Shown here: positions 7,693-15,299 of the stretch, piece after piece
How positions within the stretch are numbered: the stretch's first letter is position 1
Layout of the letters: each line of letters opens with the position of its first letter
Origin: Antarcticimicrobium sp033791545
Lineage (GTDB): Bacteria > Pseudomonadota > Alphaproteobacteria > Rhodobacterales > Rhodobacteraceae
Assembly: GCA_033791545.1 (NCBI GenBank)
Contig: JASJGL010000061.1
Span: 62,001-126,000, forward strand
Length of the DNA: 64,000 bases
Direction of reading: 5' to 3'
Notes under the pieces: generated by a model
What the model was told of the DNA's origin: nothing
The model's input: only the letters and a program-made list of their open reading frames with translations
Database searches by the model: none
Made by a program: the position numbers and the translations under genes

Positions 7693-8519
7693 AGACCGCG
7701 CTGGTGCAGCTTTGCTCGGGCGATGATCCGGGCGACAATCTGCGGCAGGTGCAATGGATGCTGGCCGAGGCCGGGGCCGAGGGTGCGGAATTCGCCCTGA
7801 CGCCCGAGGTGACCAATTGCCTGTCCTCCGGCCGCGCCCGCCAGAACGAGGTTTTGTGTCTGGAAGGCGATGATCCCACGCTTGCCGCGCTGCGCCAGCA
7901 GGCCGAAGAGCTGGGCATCTGGCTGTTGATCGGCTCGCTCGCGCTCAAGACCGGCGACCCCGACGGGCGGTTCGCCAACCGCTCTTTCCTGATCGGGCCG
8001 GATGGCGGCATCCGAGCGCGCTATGACAAGATCCACATGTTCGATGTGCAGGTCACGGCGGAGGAAACCTATCGCGAATCGGATGGGTTCCGGCCCGGCG
8101 ACCGCGCGGTTCTGGCGCAAACGCCGTTTGGCGCGGTGGGGATGACGGTGTGCTATGACGTGCGCTTCCCGCATCTGCATCAGGCGCTGGCCCGCGCCGG
8201 GGCGCAGATCCTGACCGTCCCGGCGGCGTTTTCGCCAGTTACCGGTGCCGCCCATTGGGAGCCGCTGTTGCGTGCGCGCGCGATCGAGACCGGCTGTTTC
8301 GTCCTCGCCCCCGCTCAGACCGGCACCCACCCCACCAGTGGGGGCAAGCAACGGCGCACCCATGGCCACAGCATGGCGATCTCGCCCTGGGGCGAGGTTC
8401 TGGTTGATGGCGGAACCAAGCCGGGCATTCATGTCTTTGACATGGACATGTCGCTGGTAGAGGATGCGCGCTCCAAGGTGCCCTCCCTGACCCATATCCG
8501 GGACTTTCACGGGCCATAA
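7689..8519 (+). CDS. Carbon-nitrogen hydrolase, Nit1-like (deaminated glutathione amidase type)
   Basis: The 276-residue nitrilase-superfamily amidase has all three catalytic residues: E40 in LTPE, K114 in RYDKIHMFD and C155 in GMTVCYDVRFP. The DKIHMFDV and PVTGAAHWEPLLRARAIE segments are typical of the Nit1/Nit2 branch. Nit1 hydrolyses deaminated glutathione, a side product of transaminases acting on glutathione; coupling to grxC through an ATGA overlap fits that glutathione link. Other omega-amidase activity is possible. The 12-base gap to the MarR gene suggests cotranscription. Confidence 0.88.
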   Translation: MKTALVQLCSGDDPGDNLRQVQWMLAEAGAEGAEFALTPEVTNCLSSGRARQNEVLCLEGDDPTLAALRQQAEELGIWLLIGSLALKTGDPDGRFANRSFLIGPDGGIRARYDKIHMFDVQVTAEETYRESDGFRPGDRAVLAQTPFGAVGMTVCYDVRFPHLHQALARAGAQILTVPAAFSPVTGAAHWEPLLRARAIETGCFVLAPAQTGTHPTSGGKQRRTHGHSMAISPWGEVLVDGGTKPGIHVFDMDMSLVEDARSKVPSLTHIRDFHGP

Positions 8520-8531
8520 GCGCGGGACCGC

Positions 8532-8978
8532 ATGACCGAAGATAGCAACAATCCCCTTGCGGTGGCCCTGTTTAGCGAGCTTTTGACCGCCGATCAGCTG
8601 ATGCGCAACCGGCTCAGCCGGGTGTTGCCCAAGGGGATGGAAATCTCGCATTTTTCGGTGTTGAACCATCTGGCGTTCTTGCAGGACGAGCGTAGCCCGG
8701 CGCAGCTGGCCGATACGTTCCACGTGACCCGTGGCGCGATGACCAACACGCTGAACAAGCTGGAATGGGCAGGTTACGTGCATATCCGCCCCGATTGGGA
8801 CGATGCGCGGCGCAAGATGGTGGCGATCAGCCCGGCGGGCAAACAGGCGCGCGATCAGGCGGTCGCGGTGATCACCCCGATGATCAATCAGGTGGTGGGC
8901 GCGCTGGGCGCGACCAAGGTGCGCGAAGTGCTGCCGGTGCTGCGCGATCTGCGGCTGCGGCTAGAACAGGTGGATTGA
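8532..8978 (+). CDS. MarR-family transcriptional regulator
   Basis: The 148-residue winged-helix regulator has the recognition part at FHVTRGAMTNTLNKLEWAGY (about 65-84), followed by the wing IRPDWDDARRKMVAISPAGK with the D-x-R motif usual in MarR proteins. It would act as a dimer, often ligand-responsive. Likely targets are unknown; it ends the comF-grxC-nitrilase run and is convergent with the thiamine transporter operon. No operator-like palindrome was seen in the 12 bases before it. Confidence 0.92.
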   Translation: MTEDSNNPLAVALFSELLTADQLMRNRLSRVLPKGMEISHFSVLNHLAFLQDERSPAQLADTFHVTRGAMTNTLNKLEWAGYVHIRPDWDDARRKMVAISPAGKQARDQAVAVITPMINQVVGALGATKVREVLPVLRDLRLRLEQVD

Positions 8979-8990
8979 CCGGTTTCCAAG

Positions 8991-9017
8991 CGGGAACAGC
9001 CAGTCGGGAACAGCCAG
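8991..9017. repeat. Short tandem repeat between convergent genes
   Basis: The 13-mer cgggaacagccag occurs twice, 14 bases apart (8991-9003 and 9005-9017), in the 60-base gap between the MarR gene and thiQ. No function apparent. Confidence 0.6.
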
Positions 9018-9038
9018 AGATGAGGCTTTGAGTCGTCC

Positions 9039-9737
9039 CTAACCTGCGCCCAGATAGGCGCGCAGCGTGGGCGGCGGGTTGTCGAGCAGATCGACGGTGG
9101 GTTGCGGCGGATGCGCCACGCCTTCGGCCACGAGGATCGCCAGATCGGCGATCCGGCGGGCATCGTCGGGATCATGGCTGATCATCATCAGCGTCGCGCC
9201 GGTCTCCTGTACCAGCGCCGCGACCAGATCCAGCATTTCCGCCTTCAGGGCCGGGCCAAGCGCGGCGAAAGGTTCGTCCAGCAGCAGCAGCGGGCGGTCC
9301 TGCAGCATCACTCGCGCCAGCGCCGCGCGGCTTTGCTGCCCACCGGACAGTGCACCGGGCTTGCGCTCTTCCAATCCTTGCAGACCAACCCGGGCCAGTG
9401 CCGCGCGCACGCGGGCCTTTTGTTTGGACGTAAGTCGCAGATCGGGGCGCAGGCCAAGACCGGCATTTTGCGCCACGGTGAGATGCGGAAACAGGTTGCC
9501 GTCCTGAAACAACATGGCGACGGGGCGCGCGCCGGGGGCGTCCTGGGTGATGTCGCGCCCGTCCCAAAGGATGCGGCCCCGCTCCAGCGGTCGAAACCCG
9601 GCGATCGCCTCGATCAGTGTGGTCTTGCCCGCCCCAGAGGGGCCGATCACCGCGATTTTCGCGCCGGAGTCGATGGCGAAATCCGCCGTTACGGTGAACA
9701 CCCCGTTGCGGATCACCGCATCCTCAAGGTTCAGCAT
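9039..9737 (-). CDS. thiQ: Thiamine ABC transporter, ATP-binding protein
   Basis: The 232-residue ATPase drives uptake of thiamine, TPP or TMP through ThiP. Seen: Walker A GPSGAGKTT (32-40), a Q-loop in LFQDGNLFPHLT, the signature LSGGQQSRAALAR, Walker B LLLLDEPFAALG and the H-loop MMISHD. The ATG at 9737 gives the usual N-terminus and a 14-base overlap with thiP; an upstream in-frame start at 9758 adds seven residues. Last gene of thiBPQ, under the TPP riboswitch at 12286-12366. Confidence 0.93.
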   Translation of the reverse strand: MLNLEDAVIRNGVFTVTADFAIDSGAKIAVIGPSGAGKTTLIEAIAGFRPLERGRILWDGRDITQDAPGARPVAMLFQDGNLFPHLTVAQNAGLGLRPDLRLTSKQKARVRAALARVGLQGLEERKPGALSGGQQSRAALARVMLQDRPLLLLDEPFAALGPALKAEMLDLVAALVQETGATLMMISHDPDDARRIADLAILVAEGVAHPPQPTVDLLDNPPPTLRAYLGAG

Positions 9738-11283
9738 GCCAGCGCCCTCCACGGTCAAAGATCCAGAAGGCCAGCATCGACAGCCCCAGCAACAACAACG
9801 CCGCCCCTGCGGCCGCCTCCATCCGGTAGGCCCCCATCAGACGATAGATCTGCAACGGCAGCGTTGCCATATCCTGATCGGCAAACAGCGCGATAACGCC
9901 GAGATCCCCCATCGACAGGGCCGCAGCAAGCCCGGCGGTAAAGCCAATCTGCGCTCGCATCCGAGGCAGCAGTACCAGCCGCAGAAACGGACCGCCGCCC
10001 ATGTTCAAGCCCAGCCCCAGCCGGCCAAAATCGCCGATCACCGCCCGTGCGCGCGGCACCAGAATGCGCAGCGCGAAGGGCAGCGCCATCACCGCGTTGA
10101 CCAGCGCCGTGACCGGCAAGGCCAGCGCACGGGGATCGGCCAGCGGATAGATCACGATGAACAGCCCGGTGCCGATTACCAGCGGCGAAACCGCAAGCCC
10201 CAGCAGCCCGGCAATCTCGATCCACGCGGCGCGGCGCGCCATGGCGATGCTCGCGGCCATCGGCACCGCCAGTAAAAGCAGCACGCCGGTGCTGAGCAGC
10301 GCAATCAGGACCGAGGTGCGGGCGGCGTGAAAGACACTGGCGGGCAGCTCTGTCAGCCCCGGCAGCCCGGCCATGGCGATCGCCGCCAGCGGCAGTAGTA
10401 GGAACAGCGCCGCAACGGTGATTGCCGCGCCGTCCAACAGCCGCAGCGCGGGGGTATTGGCATCCCAGCGCTGCACCGACCGGTCCAGCCCGGCCCCAAA
10501 GCCACTACCCGGTGCAGCGCGCAGGGCCAGCCCCGCCGCTAGCGCGGTCAGCACGATCTGGATGCCCGACAGCAGCGCCGCGCGGCCAAGGTCGAAATCG
10601 AACCGGAACGCCTGATAAATCGCCAGCTCGACTGTGGTGGCGCGCGGGCCACCGCCCAGCGTCAGCGCCACCGCAAAGGATGTCAGGCAAATGGCAAACA
10701 CCACCGCCAGCGCGCCGGGGGCGGTACGGGCCAGCATCGGGCGTTCCAGCAGCCGCCAGATCGCCCCCGGCCCGGCCCCCAGTTGCGCGGCCAGACGAAA
10801 GCGTTCGCCGGGGATCTCTTGCCAGCCCTGCAGGATCAGCCGGGTCGCCAGCGGCAGGTTGAAAAACACATGCGCCAGCACCACGCCGTGCAGCCCGTAG
10901 ATGCGCAGCGGCTCAAGCCCGAGCGCGCCCAACGCCTGACTGACCCAGCCAGCGCGGCCAAACACCGCCAGCAGCCCCAGTACCGCCACGATCACCGGCA
11001 GGATGAACGGCGCGCCCAACAGCGTGATCAGTGCGCCACGCCCGACAAAGCGACGCCGCGCCAAGGCGCGCGCCACCGGCACCGCGAGCGCAACGCTCAG
11101 CCCCGCCGACAGCGCCGCCTGTATCAGGGTGAAGCGCAATGCCTGCCAATCGGACGGATCCAGCCCGGAGCCGGGCTCGGCCCGCCAGATCACGGCGGCC
11201 AACGCCCCAAGGATCAGCGTGGCAACGCATAGCGCCGCGCCGATCCCCGGTGCGCCGCTTACCGGCTGAGCGCGGTCAGCCAT
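9724..11283 (-). CDS. thiP: Thiamine ABC transporter, permease
   Basis: The 519-residue inner-membrane protein has two fused permease halves, each with about six helices, which is the standard ThiP layout. EAA-type loops that dock ThiQ are visible in each half (around GERFRLAAQLGAGPGAIWRLLERP and LGLNMGGGPFLRLVLLPRM; described here by their G-x-x-R-L pattern). It overlaps the end of thiB by 25 bases and thiQ by 14, so the three are translationally coupled. Function follows from gene order and the TPP riboswitch upstream. Confidence 0.93.
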   Translation of the reverse strand: MADRAQPVSGAPGIGAALCVATLILGALAAVIWRAEPGSGLDPSDWQALRFTLIQAALSAGLSVALAVPVARALARRRFVGRGALITLLGAPFILPVIVAVLGLLAVFGRAGWVSQALGALGLEPLRIYGLHGVVLAHVFFNLPLATRLILQGWQEIPGERFRLAAQLGAGPGAIWRLLERPMLARTAPGALAVVFAICLTSFAVALTLGGGPRATTVELAIYQAFRFDFDLGRAALLSGIQIVLTALAAGLALRAAPGSGFGAGLDRSVQRWDANTPALRLLDGAAITVAALFLLLPLAAIAMAGLPGLTELPASVFHAARTSVLIALLSTGVLLLLAVPMAASIAMARRAAWIEIAGLLGLAVSPLVIGTGLFIVIYPLADPRALALPVTALVNAVMALPFALRILVPRARAVIGDFGRLGLGLNMGGGPFLRLVLLPRMRAQIGFTAGLAAALSMGDLGVIALFADQDMATLPLQIYRLMGAYRMEAAAGAALLLLGLSMLAFWIFDRGGRWHAEP

Positions 11284-12236
11284 TCGGCCAGCGCCGGATC
11301 ACGCAGCGCCGCCGCCTCTTCAGGTGACAAAAGCAACGCCTTTCCCGGTGTGATCAGCGTGTCGAACCCATCTGGCAACCCGGCCTCGGGGGTCACCGCC
11401 GGATACATCCAGTTGGTGGTTGGAATGATCGACTGGAACGCGTCGGAGACCATGAAGTCGAGGAACTGGTCCGCCAATTCCGGCTGGTCGCTGGTGGCGA
11501 GCTTTCCGGCGACCTCGATCTGCATGTAATGGCCTTCATCGAACCGCGCGGCGGTCTTGCTGTCATCCTCTTCCGCAATCAGGTGATAGGCGGGCGAGGT
11601 GGTGTAGGAGAGCACCATATCCGCCTCGCCGTCCAGAAACAGGCCATAGGATTCGGACCAGCCCTTGGTGACGGTCACGATATTGTCGGCCAGTCCGTCC
11701 CAGATCGCCGGCGCCTCATCGCCGTAAGCGGCCTTGACCCACATCAGCAGCCCCAGCCCAGGGGTAGAGGCGCGCGGATCCTGAATCACGATCTTGAGAT
11801 CGCTGTCGGCCAGCGCGCGAAAGGAAGTCGGCGCACTCAGCGTCTTGTCGTGAACAAAGGCGAAATAGCCCCAGTCATAGGGCACGAAATCCGCATCACT
11901 CCACGCCACCGGCATGTCGAATGTGGCGCTGACGGCATGGGGGGCGAACAGCCCGGTGTCGCGCGCGGCCTGAACAAGGTTGGTGTCTAGCCCCAGCACG
12001 ACATCGGCGTCGCTGCGTGCGCCTTCCAGTTTCAGCCGCGCCAGCAGTGCCGCGCCGTCACCGGCCGCAACCAGCTTGAGATCACAGCCGCACTGCGCCT
12101 CAAACGCCTTTTCCACCAGCGGGCCGGGGCCCCATTCGGTGGTGAAACTGTCATAGGTGTAAACGGTGAGTGTTGGCGTCTCGGCAAGGGCCGCCGAGGC
12201 CGAAAACAATCCCGCTGCAAATGCAAGATACTTCAT
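11259..12236 (-). CDS. thiB: Thiamine-binding periplasmic protein
   Basis: The 325-residue substrate-binding protein has an 18-residue signal peptide ending AALA. The mature N-terminus reads TPTLTVYTYDSFTTEWGPG, and the protein contains WSESYGLFLDGEADMVLSYTTSP-type ligand-loop sequence (aromatic residues stack on thiamine in E. coli ThiB). First gene of thiBPQ. A ribosome site GGAGG lies 6 bases before the ATG; the CCTCC-containing stretch just after the riboswitch could pair with it, so translational control is plausible. Confidence 0.94.
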   Translation of the reverse strand: MKYLAFAAGLFSASAALAETPTLTVYTYDSFTTEWGPGPLVEKAFEAQCGCDLKLVAAGDGAALLARLKLEGARSDADVVLGLDTNLVQAARDTGLFAPHAVSATFDMPVAWSDADFVPYDWGYFAFVHDKTLSAPTSFRALADSDLKIVIQDPRASTPGLGLLMWVKAAYGDEAPAIWDGLADNIVTVTKGWSESYGLFLDGEADMVLSYTTSPAYHLIAEEDDSKTAARFDEGHYMQIEVAGKLATSDQPELADQFLDFMVSDAFQSIIPTTNWMYPAVTPEAGLPDGFDTLITPGKALLLSPEEAAALRDPALAEWLTALSR

Positions 12237-12285
12237 GGCATCCTCCGATTGCGGCGACAGGGCAAGGGTGGAGGCAGGTCCATTA

Positions 12286-12366
12286 ACCTTCCCTACGCCG
12301 GTATGAGCCGGGTCAGGTTCAACGGGTTCGCGCGATGCATCTCAGCCCTTTCAGGCACCCCGAGGT
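12286..12366 (-). promoter_or_regulatory. TPP riboswitch (THI element) upstream of thiBPQ
   Basis: Read on the minus strand it has the invariant thi-box blocks: ggggtgcc, then gctgagatgcat, then gaacccgttgaacctgac, then ccggcgtaggga. P1 closes by ACCT at the 5' end pairing with AGGT at the 3' end. Binds thiamine pyrophosphate and should reduce expression of the thiamine transporter when TPP is plentiful. The 3' end lies 50 bases before the thiB start, and no T-tract follows, so translation block (masking the GGAGG) is likelier than termination. Confidence 0.96.
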
Positions 12367-12373
12367 GGGGCAG

Positions 12374-12402
12374 ACCCTAGTGGGGTGGCGCGACGGCGGC
12401 AA
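12374..12402 (-). promoter_or_regulatory. Candidate promoter of thiBPQ
   Basis: On the minus strand TTGCCG, 17 bases, TAGGGT. The -10 is weak, but the predicted start (about 12367) falls directly at the first base of the riboswitch P1 stem, which supports it. Confidence 0.4.
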
Positions 12403-12464
12403 GGCAAAACCCCTTGAGCGACCGGGCAGGCCCGGCTAGACCGCAGGGCAAAGGAGCGCCCGCC

Positions 12465-13580
12465 ATGTCCATCAACACCTTCGGCCATCTTTTCCGCGTC
12501 ACCACATGGGGCGAAAGCCACGGGCCCGCGCTGGGCGCCACGGTTGACGGCTGCCCCCCGGGCGTGCCGGTGGACGCGGCGATGATCCAGCAGTGGCTTG
12601 ATCGGCGCAAACCGGGCACCAGCCGCTATACCACCCAGCGGCAGGAGCCCGACGCGGTGCGGATCCTGTCGGGCGTGTTCGAGGGGCAGACCACCGGCAC
12701 CCCTGTGCAGCTGATGATCGAGAACACCGACCAGCGGTCCAAGGATTACTCCGACATCATGGAAAAGTTCCGCCCGGGTCATGCCGATATCACCTATTGG
12801 CAGAAATACGGCATCCGTGACTATCGCGGCGGCGGCCGCTCTTCGGCGCGCGAGACGGCAGCGCGGGTGGCGGCCGGCGGGCTGGCGCGGGCGGCGCTGG
12901 CAAGGCTGGCCCCTGATTTGCAGATCACCGGCTATATGACCCGGATCGGCCCGCAGGAAATCGACCGCGAGCGGTTCGATTGGAACACCATCCCCCAGAA
13001 CCCGTTCTGGTGCCCCGATGCACAGGCGGCAGAGGACTGGGCGAGCTATATGAAGGCGTTGCGCAAATCCGGCAATTCGGTGGGCGCCGTGATCGAACTG
13101 GTGGCGCGCGGCGTGCCTGCGGGCCTCGGCGCGCCGGTCTATGGCAAGCTCGACACCGATCTGGCCGCTGCGATGATGTCGATCAACGCCGTCAAGGGCG
13201 TGGAAATCGGCGAAGGCATGGGGGCCGCCATGCTCACCGGCGAGGACAACGCCGATGAGATCTTCATGGGCAACGATGGCTGCCCGGTGTTCTCCTCGAA
13301 CCACTCGGGGGGCATTCTCGGTGGCATCTCCACCGGGCAGGACGTGGTGGTGCGTTTCGCGGTGAAACCCACCTCGTCGATCCTCAAGACTCGCCAGACC
13401 ATCACTAAATCGGGCGAGGCGGCCGAGATCATCACCAAGGGCCGTCACGACCCCTGCGTTGGTATCCGCGCGGTACCGGTGGGCGAGGCGATGATGGCCT
13501 GCGTCCTGCTCGATCATATCCTGCTCAATCGTGGCCAGATCGGCGGCGCGGTGGGCGAGACGCGTGGGCGTATTGGCTGA
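12465..13580 (+). CDS. aroC: Chorismate synthase
   Basis: Converts 5-enolpyruvylshikimate-3-phosphate to chorismate with reduced FMN, the last shared step of aromatic amino acid synthesis. The 371-residue protein has all three family signatures: GESHGPALG (H19), the basic FMN loop DYRGGGRSSARET, and the C-terminal SSNHSGGILGGISTGQ with KPTSSI. The ATG at 12465 has AAGGAG 9 bases upstream; an earlier in-frame start at 12414 adds 17 unlikely residues. It is divergent from the TPP-riboswitch operon and overlaps or abuts the next gene, so the HD protein is probably cotranscribed. Confidence 0.97.
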   Translation: MSINTFGHLFRVTTWGESHGPALGATVDGCPPGVPVDAAMIQQWLDRRKPGTSRYTTQRQEPDAVRILSGVFEGQTTGTPVQLMIENTDQRSKDYSDIMEKFRPGHADITYWQKYGIRDYRGGGRSSARETAARVAAGGLARAALARLAPDLQITGYMTRIGPQEIDRERFDWNTIPQNPFWCPDAQAAEDWASYMKALRKSGNSVGAVIELVARGVPAGLGAPVYGKLDTDLAAAMMSINAVKGVEIGEGMGAAMLTGEDNADEIFMGNDGCPVFSSNHSGGILGGISTGQDVVVRFAVKPTSSILKTRQTITKSGEAAEIITKGRHDPCVGIRAVPVGEAMMACVLLDHILLNRGQIGGAVGETRGRIG

Positions 13581-14235
13581 TCTTGGCGCTTTGCGGGTCC
13601 GGCTGCGGGCGATTGCGCAGGCTCGCATGGCGGCGGACCCGGCCCATGATCTGGCCCATCTTGACCGGGTCTGGGCCAATGCCGAGCTGATCGCGGACGA
13701 CACTGTTGATTGCCCGGTGCTGCTGGCGGCCTGCTATCTGCATGATCTGGTAAACCTGCCCAAGGATTCGCACGCCCGGGACCAGGCCTCAACACAGGCG
13801 GCAGAGGCGGCCGCACCGATCCTGCGCGATCTCGGGTTCGACGCGACGCGCAACCGGGCCACCCAACACGCCATTGCCGCCCACAGCTTTTCCGCCGGTA
13901 TTTCGCCCGAGACGCAAGAGGCGCGCATCCTGCGCGATGCAGATCGTCTCGACGCGCTGGGCGCCATCGGCGTCGCCCGCTGTTTCGCGGTGTCCGGTGC
14001 GCTGAACCGGCCACTTTATGATCCCGCCGACCCCTTTGCCCGGCATCGTGATCTGGACGACAAGGCCCATGCGCTGGATCATTTCCGCGCCAAACTGCTG
14101 GCGCTGCCTGCCGATATGTTGACGGTGCGAGGCCGGGCACTGGCACGAATCCGCGCGGCCCGCATGATCGCCTTTCTCCACGATCTGGGCGACGAGATTG
14201 GTAGCCCCCTTCCTTCCGACTGGACAGTTCCATGA
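13573..14235 (+). CDS. HD-domain phosphohydrolase (YedJ-like)
   Basis: Metal-dependent phosphohydrolase of about 220 residues. HD motifs: HDLAHLDRVWANA (first histidine), CYLHDLVNLP (HD pair), HAIAAHSF, and the late aspartate in RDADRLDALGAIG. Substrate unknown; the YedJ/YfbR neighbourhood of the superfamily includes nucleotide phosphohydrolases. No ATG is available: TTG at 13573 or GTG at 13564 would both overlap the aroC stop by a few codons, so the start is uncertain. The stop overlaps the next ATG (ATGA) with the AEC transporter. Confidence 0.82.
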   Translation: MADLGALRVRLRAIAQARMAADPAHDLAHLDRVWANAELIADDTVDCPVLLAACYLHDLVNLPKDSHARDQASTQAAEAAAPILRDLGFDATRNRATQHAIAAHSFSAGISPETQEARILRDADRLDALGAIGVARCFAVSGALNRPLYDPADPFARHRDLDDKAHALDHFRAKLLALPADMLTVRGRALARIRAARMIAFLHDLGDEIGSPLPSDWTVP

Positions 14236-15176
14236 GCGATATTCTCGGCATTACCTTTCCGATCTATGCCGCCGTGATCATCGGCTATCTGGTGGTGCGG
14301 ATTGGCTGGTTCAAAGCGGCGGACATGCGCGTTTTGGGACAATACGTGCTGAACGTGGCGCTGCCGGCGCTGCTGTTCAACGCGGTGGCCGGGCGCGATC
14401 TGGGCGAGGTGCTGCGCCCGGGGTATCTACTGGTGATGGCAGTTGGCGGGTTGGTGACCATCGCGGTCGCCTGGCTGTGGTTCAGCGCCACAGCGCCCGA
14501 CAAGCCGCGCCGCGCGCTGGCGGTGATGGGGGCCAGTTGCCCCAATTCCGGCTTCGTCGGCTATCCGGTGCTGCTGCTGGTGCTGCCCGATCTGGCCGGG
14601 GTGGTTCTGGCGCTGAATTTTCTGGTCGAGAACGTGTTGATCATCCCGATCTGCCTGATCCTGATGGATCTCGCCGCCGGGCGTGCCGGGGTATCGCCGC
14701 TGCGGCTGGTGCGCGACGTGCTTCTGGGCCTGTTCAAGCGCCCGATGGTGATCGGGCTGCTCTTGGGGCTGGCAGTTTCGGCGCTTGGTGTGGCGATCCC
14801 GGCCCCGGTCTCCCGGATGATGGGCATGTTGGCAGCCTCTGCCGCCGCGCTGTCCTTGATCGTGATCGGCGGCTCGCTGGTCGGGCTTCCGATGAAGGGA
14901 AACAAGACGCTGGCAAGCCAGATCGCCGCGGCCAAGCTGCTGCTGCATCCGGCAGCGGTTGCCATGGCGGCGCTCGCCCTGCCTGTGCTCGGGTTTGTCA
15001 GCCTGAGCGACGAGATGCGCAGCGCCGCGATCCTGTCGGCGGCGATGCCGATGTTCGGCATCTATACGGTGCTCGCACAGGAACGCGGTCTTGGCGGCGT
15101 GGCGTCGATCGCCATGCTGGCGGCCACCGCTGCCGCCTTCTTTACCCTCAGCGCCTTTCTGTTCTGGCTGACCTGA
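14232..15176 (+). CDS. AEC (auxin efflux carrier) family transporter
   Basis: The 314-residue inner-membrane protein has about ten hydrophobic helices, beginning ILGITFPIYAAVIIGYLVV, with the conserved N-P/S motif regions LNVALPALLFNAV and MGASCPNSGFVGYPVLL. Bacterial AEC members export or import dicarboxylates such as malonate or malate; notably a malonyl-CoA synthetase gene follows on the other strand, so malonate transport is a fair guess but not shown. Starts by ATGA overlap with the HD gene. Confidence 0.88.
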   Translation: MSDILGITFPIYAAVIIGYLVVRIGWFKAADMRVLGQYVLNVALPALLFNAVAGRDLGEVLRPGYLLVMAVGGLVTIAVAWLWFSATAPDKPRRALAVMGASCPNSGFVGYPVLLLVLPDLAGVVLALNFLVENVLIIPICLILMDLAAGRAGVSPLRLVRDVLLGLFKRPMVIGLLLGLAVSALGVAIPAPVSRMMGMLAASAAALSLIVIGGSLVGLPMKGNKTLASQIAAAKLLLHPAAVAMAALALPVLGFVSLSDEMRSAAILSAAMPMFGIYTVLAQERGLGGVASIAMLAATAAAFFTLSAFLFWLT

Positions 15177-15182
15177 GCAGGA

Positions 15183-15270
15183 AAGGCGCTGCGCGCCTTG
15201 CCTCCGGCGGGAGTATTTCTTCCAAGAAGAAGACGCGGACCGGCTTTGCTTCTTCTTGTCTAAAATACTC
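15183..15270. repeat. Inverted-repeat cluster (REP-like/terminator) between convergent genes
   Basis: Two nested structures: a short hairpin aaggcgc-tgc-gcgcctt (15183-15199), and a long imperfect palindrome whose arms are GAGTATTT (15211-15218) plus CAAGAAGAAG (15223-15232) against CTTCTTCTTG (15249-15258) plus AAATACTC (15263-15270). It sits between the AEC transporter (plus) and matB (minus), so it may end both transcripts. The phrase 'ccggcggGAGTATTT' is one I associate with dispersed repeats in Roseobacter genomes. Confidence 0.65.
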
Positions 15271-15299
15271 AAATCCCTTGTGTCGTCGCGGGCGCCGGC

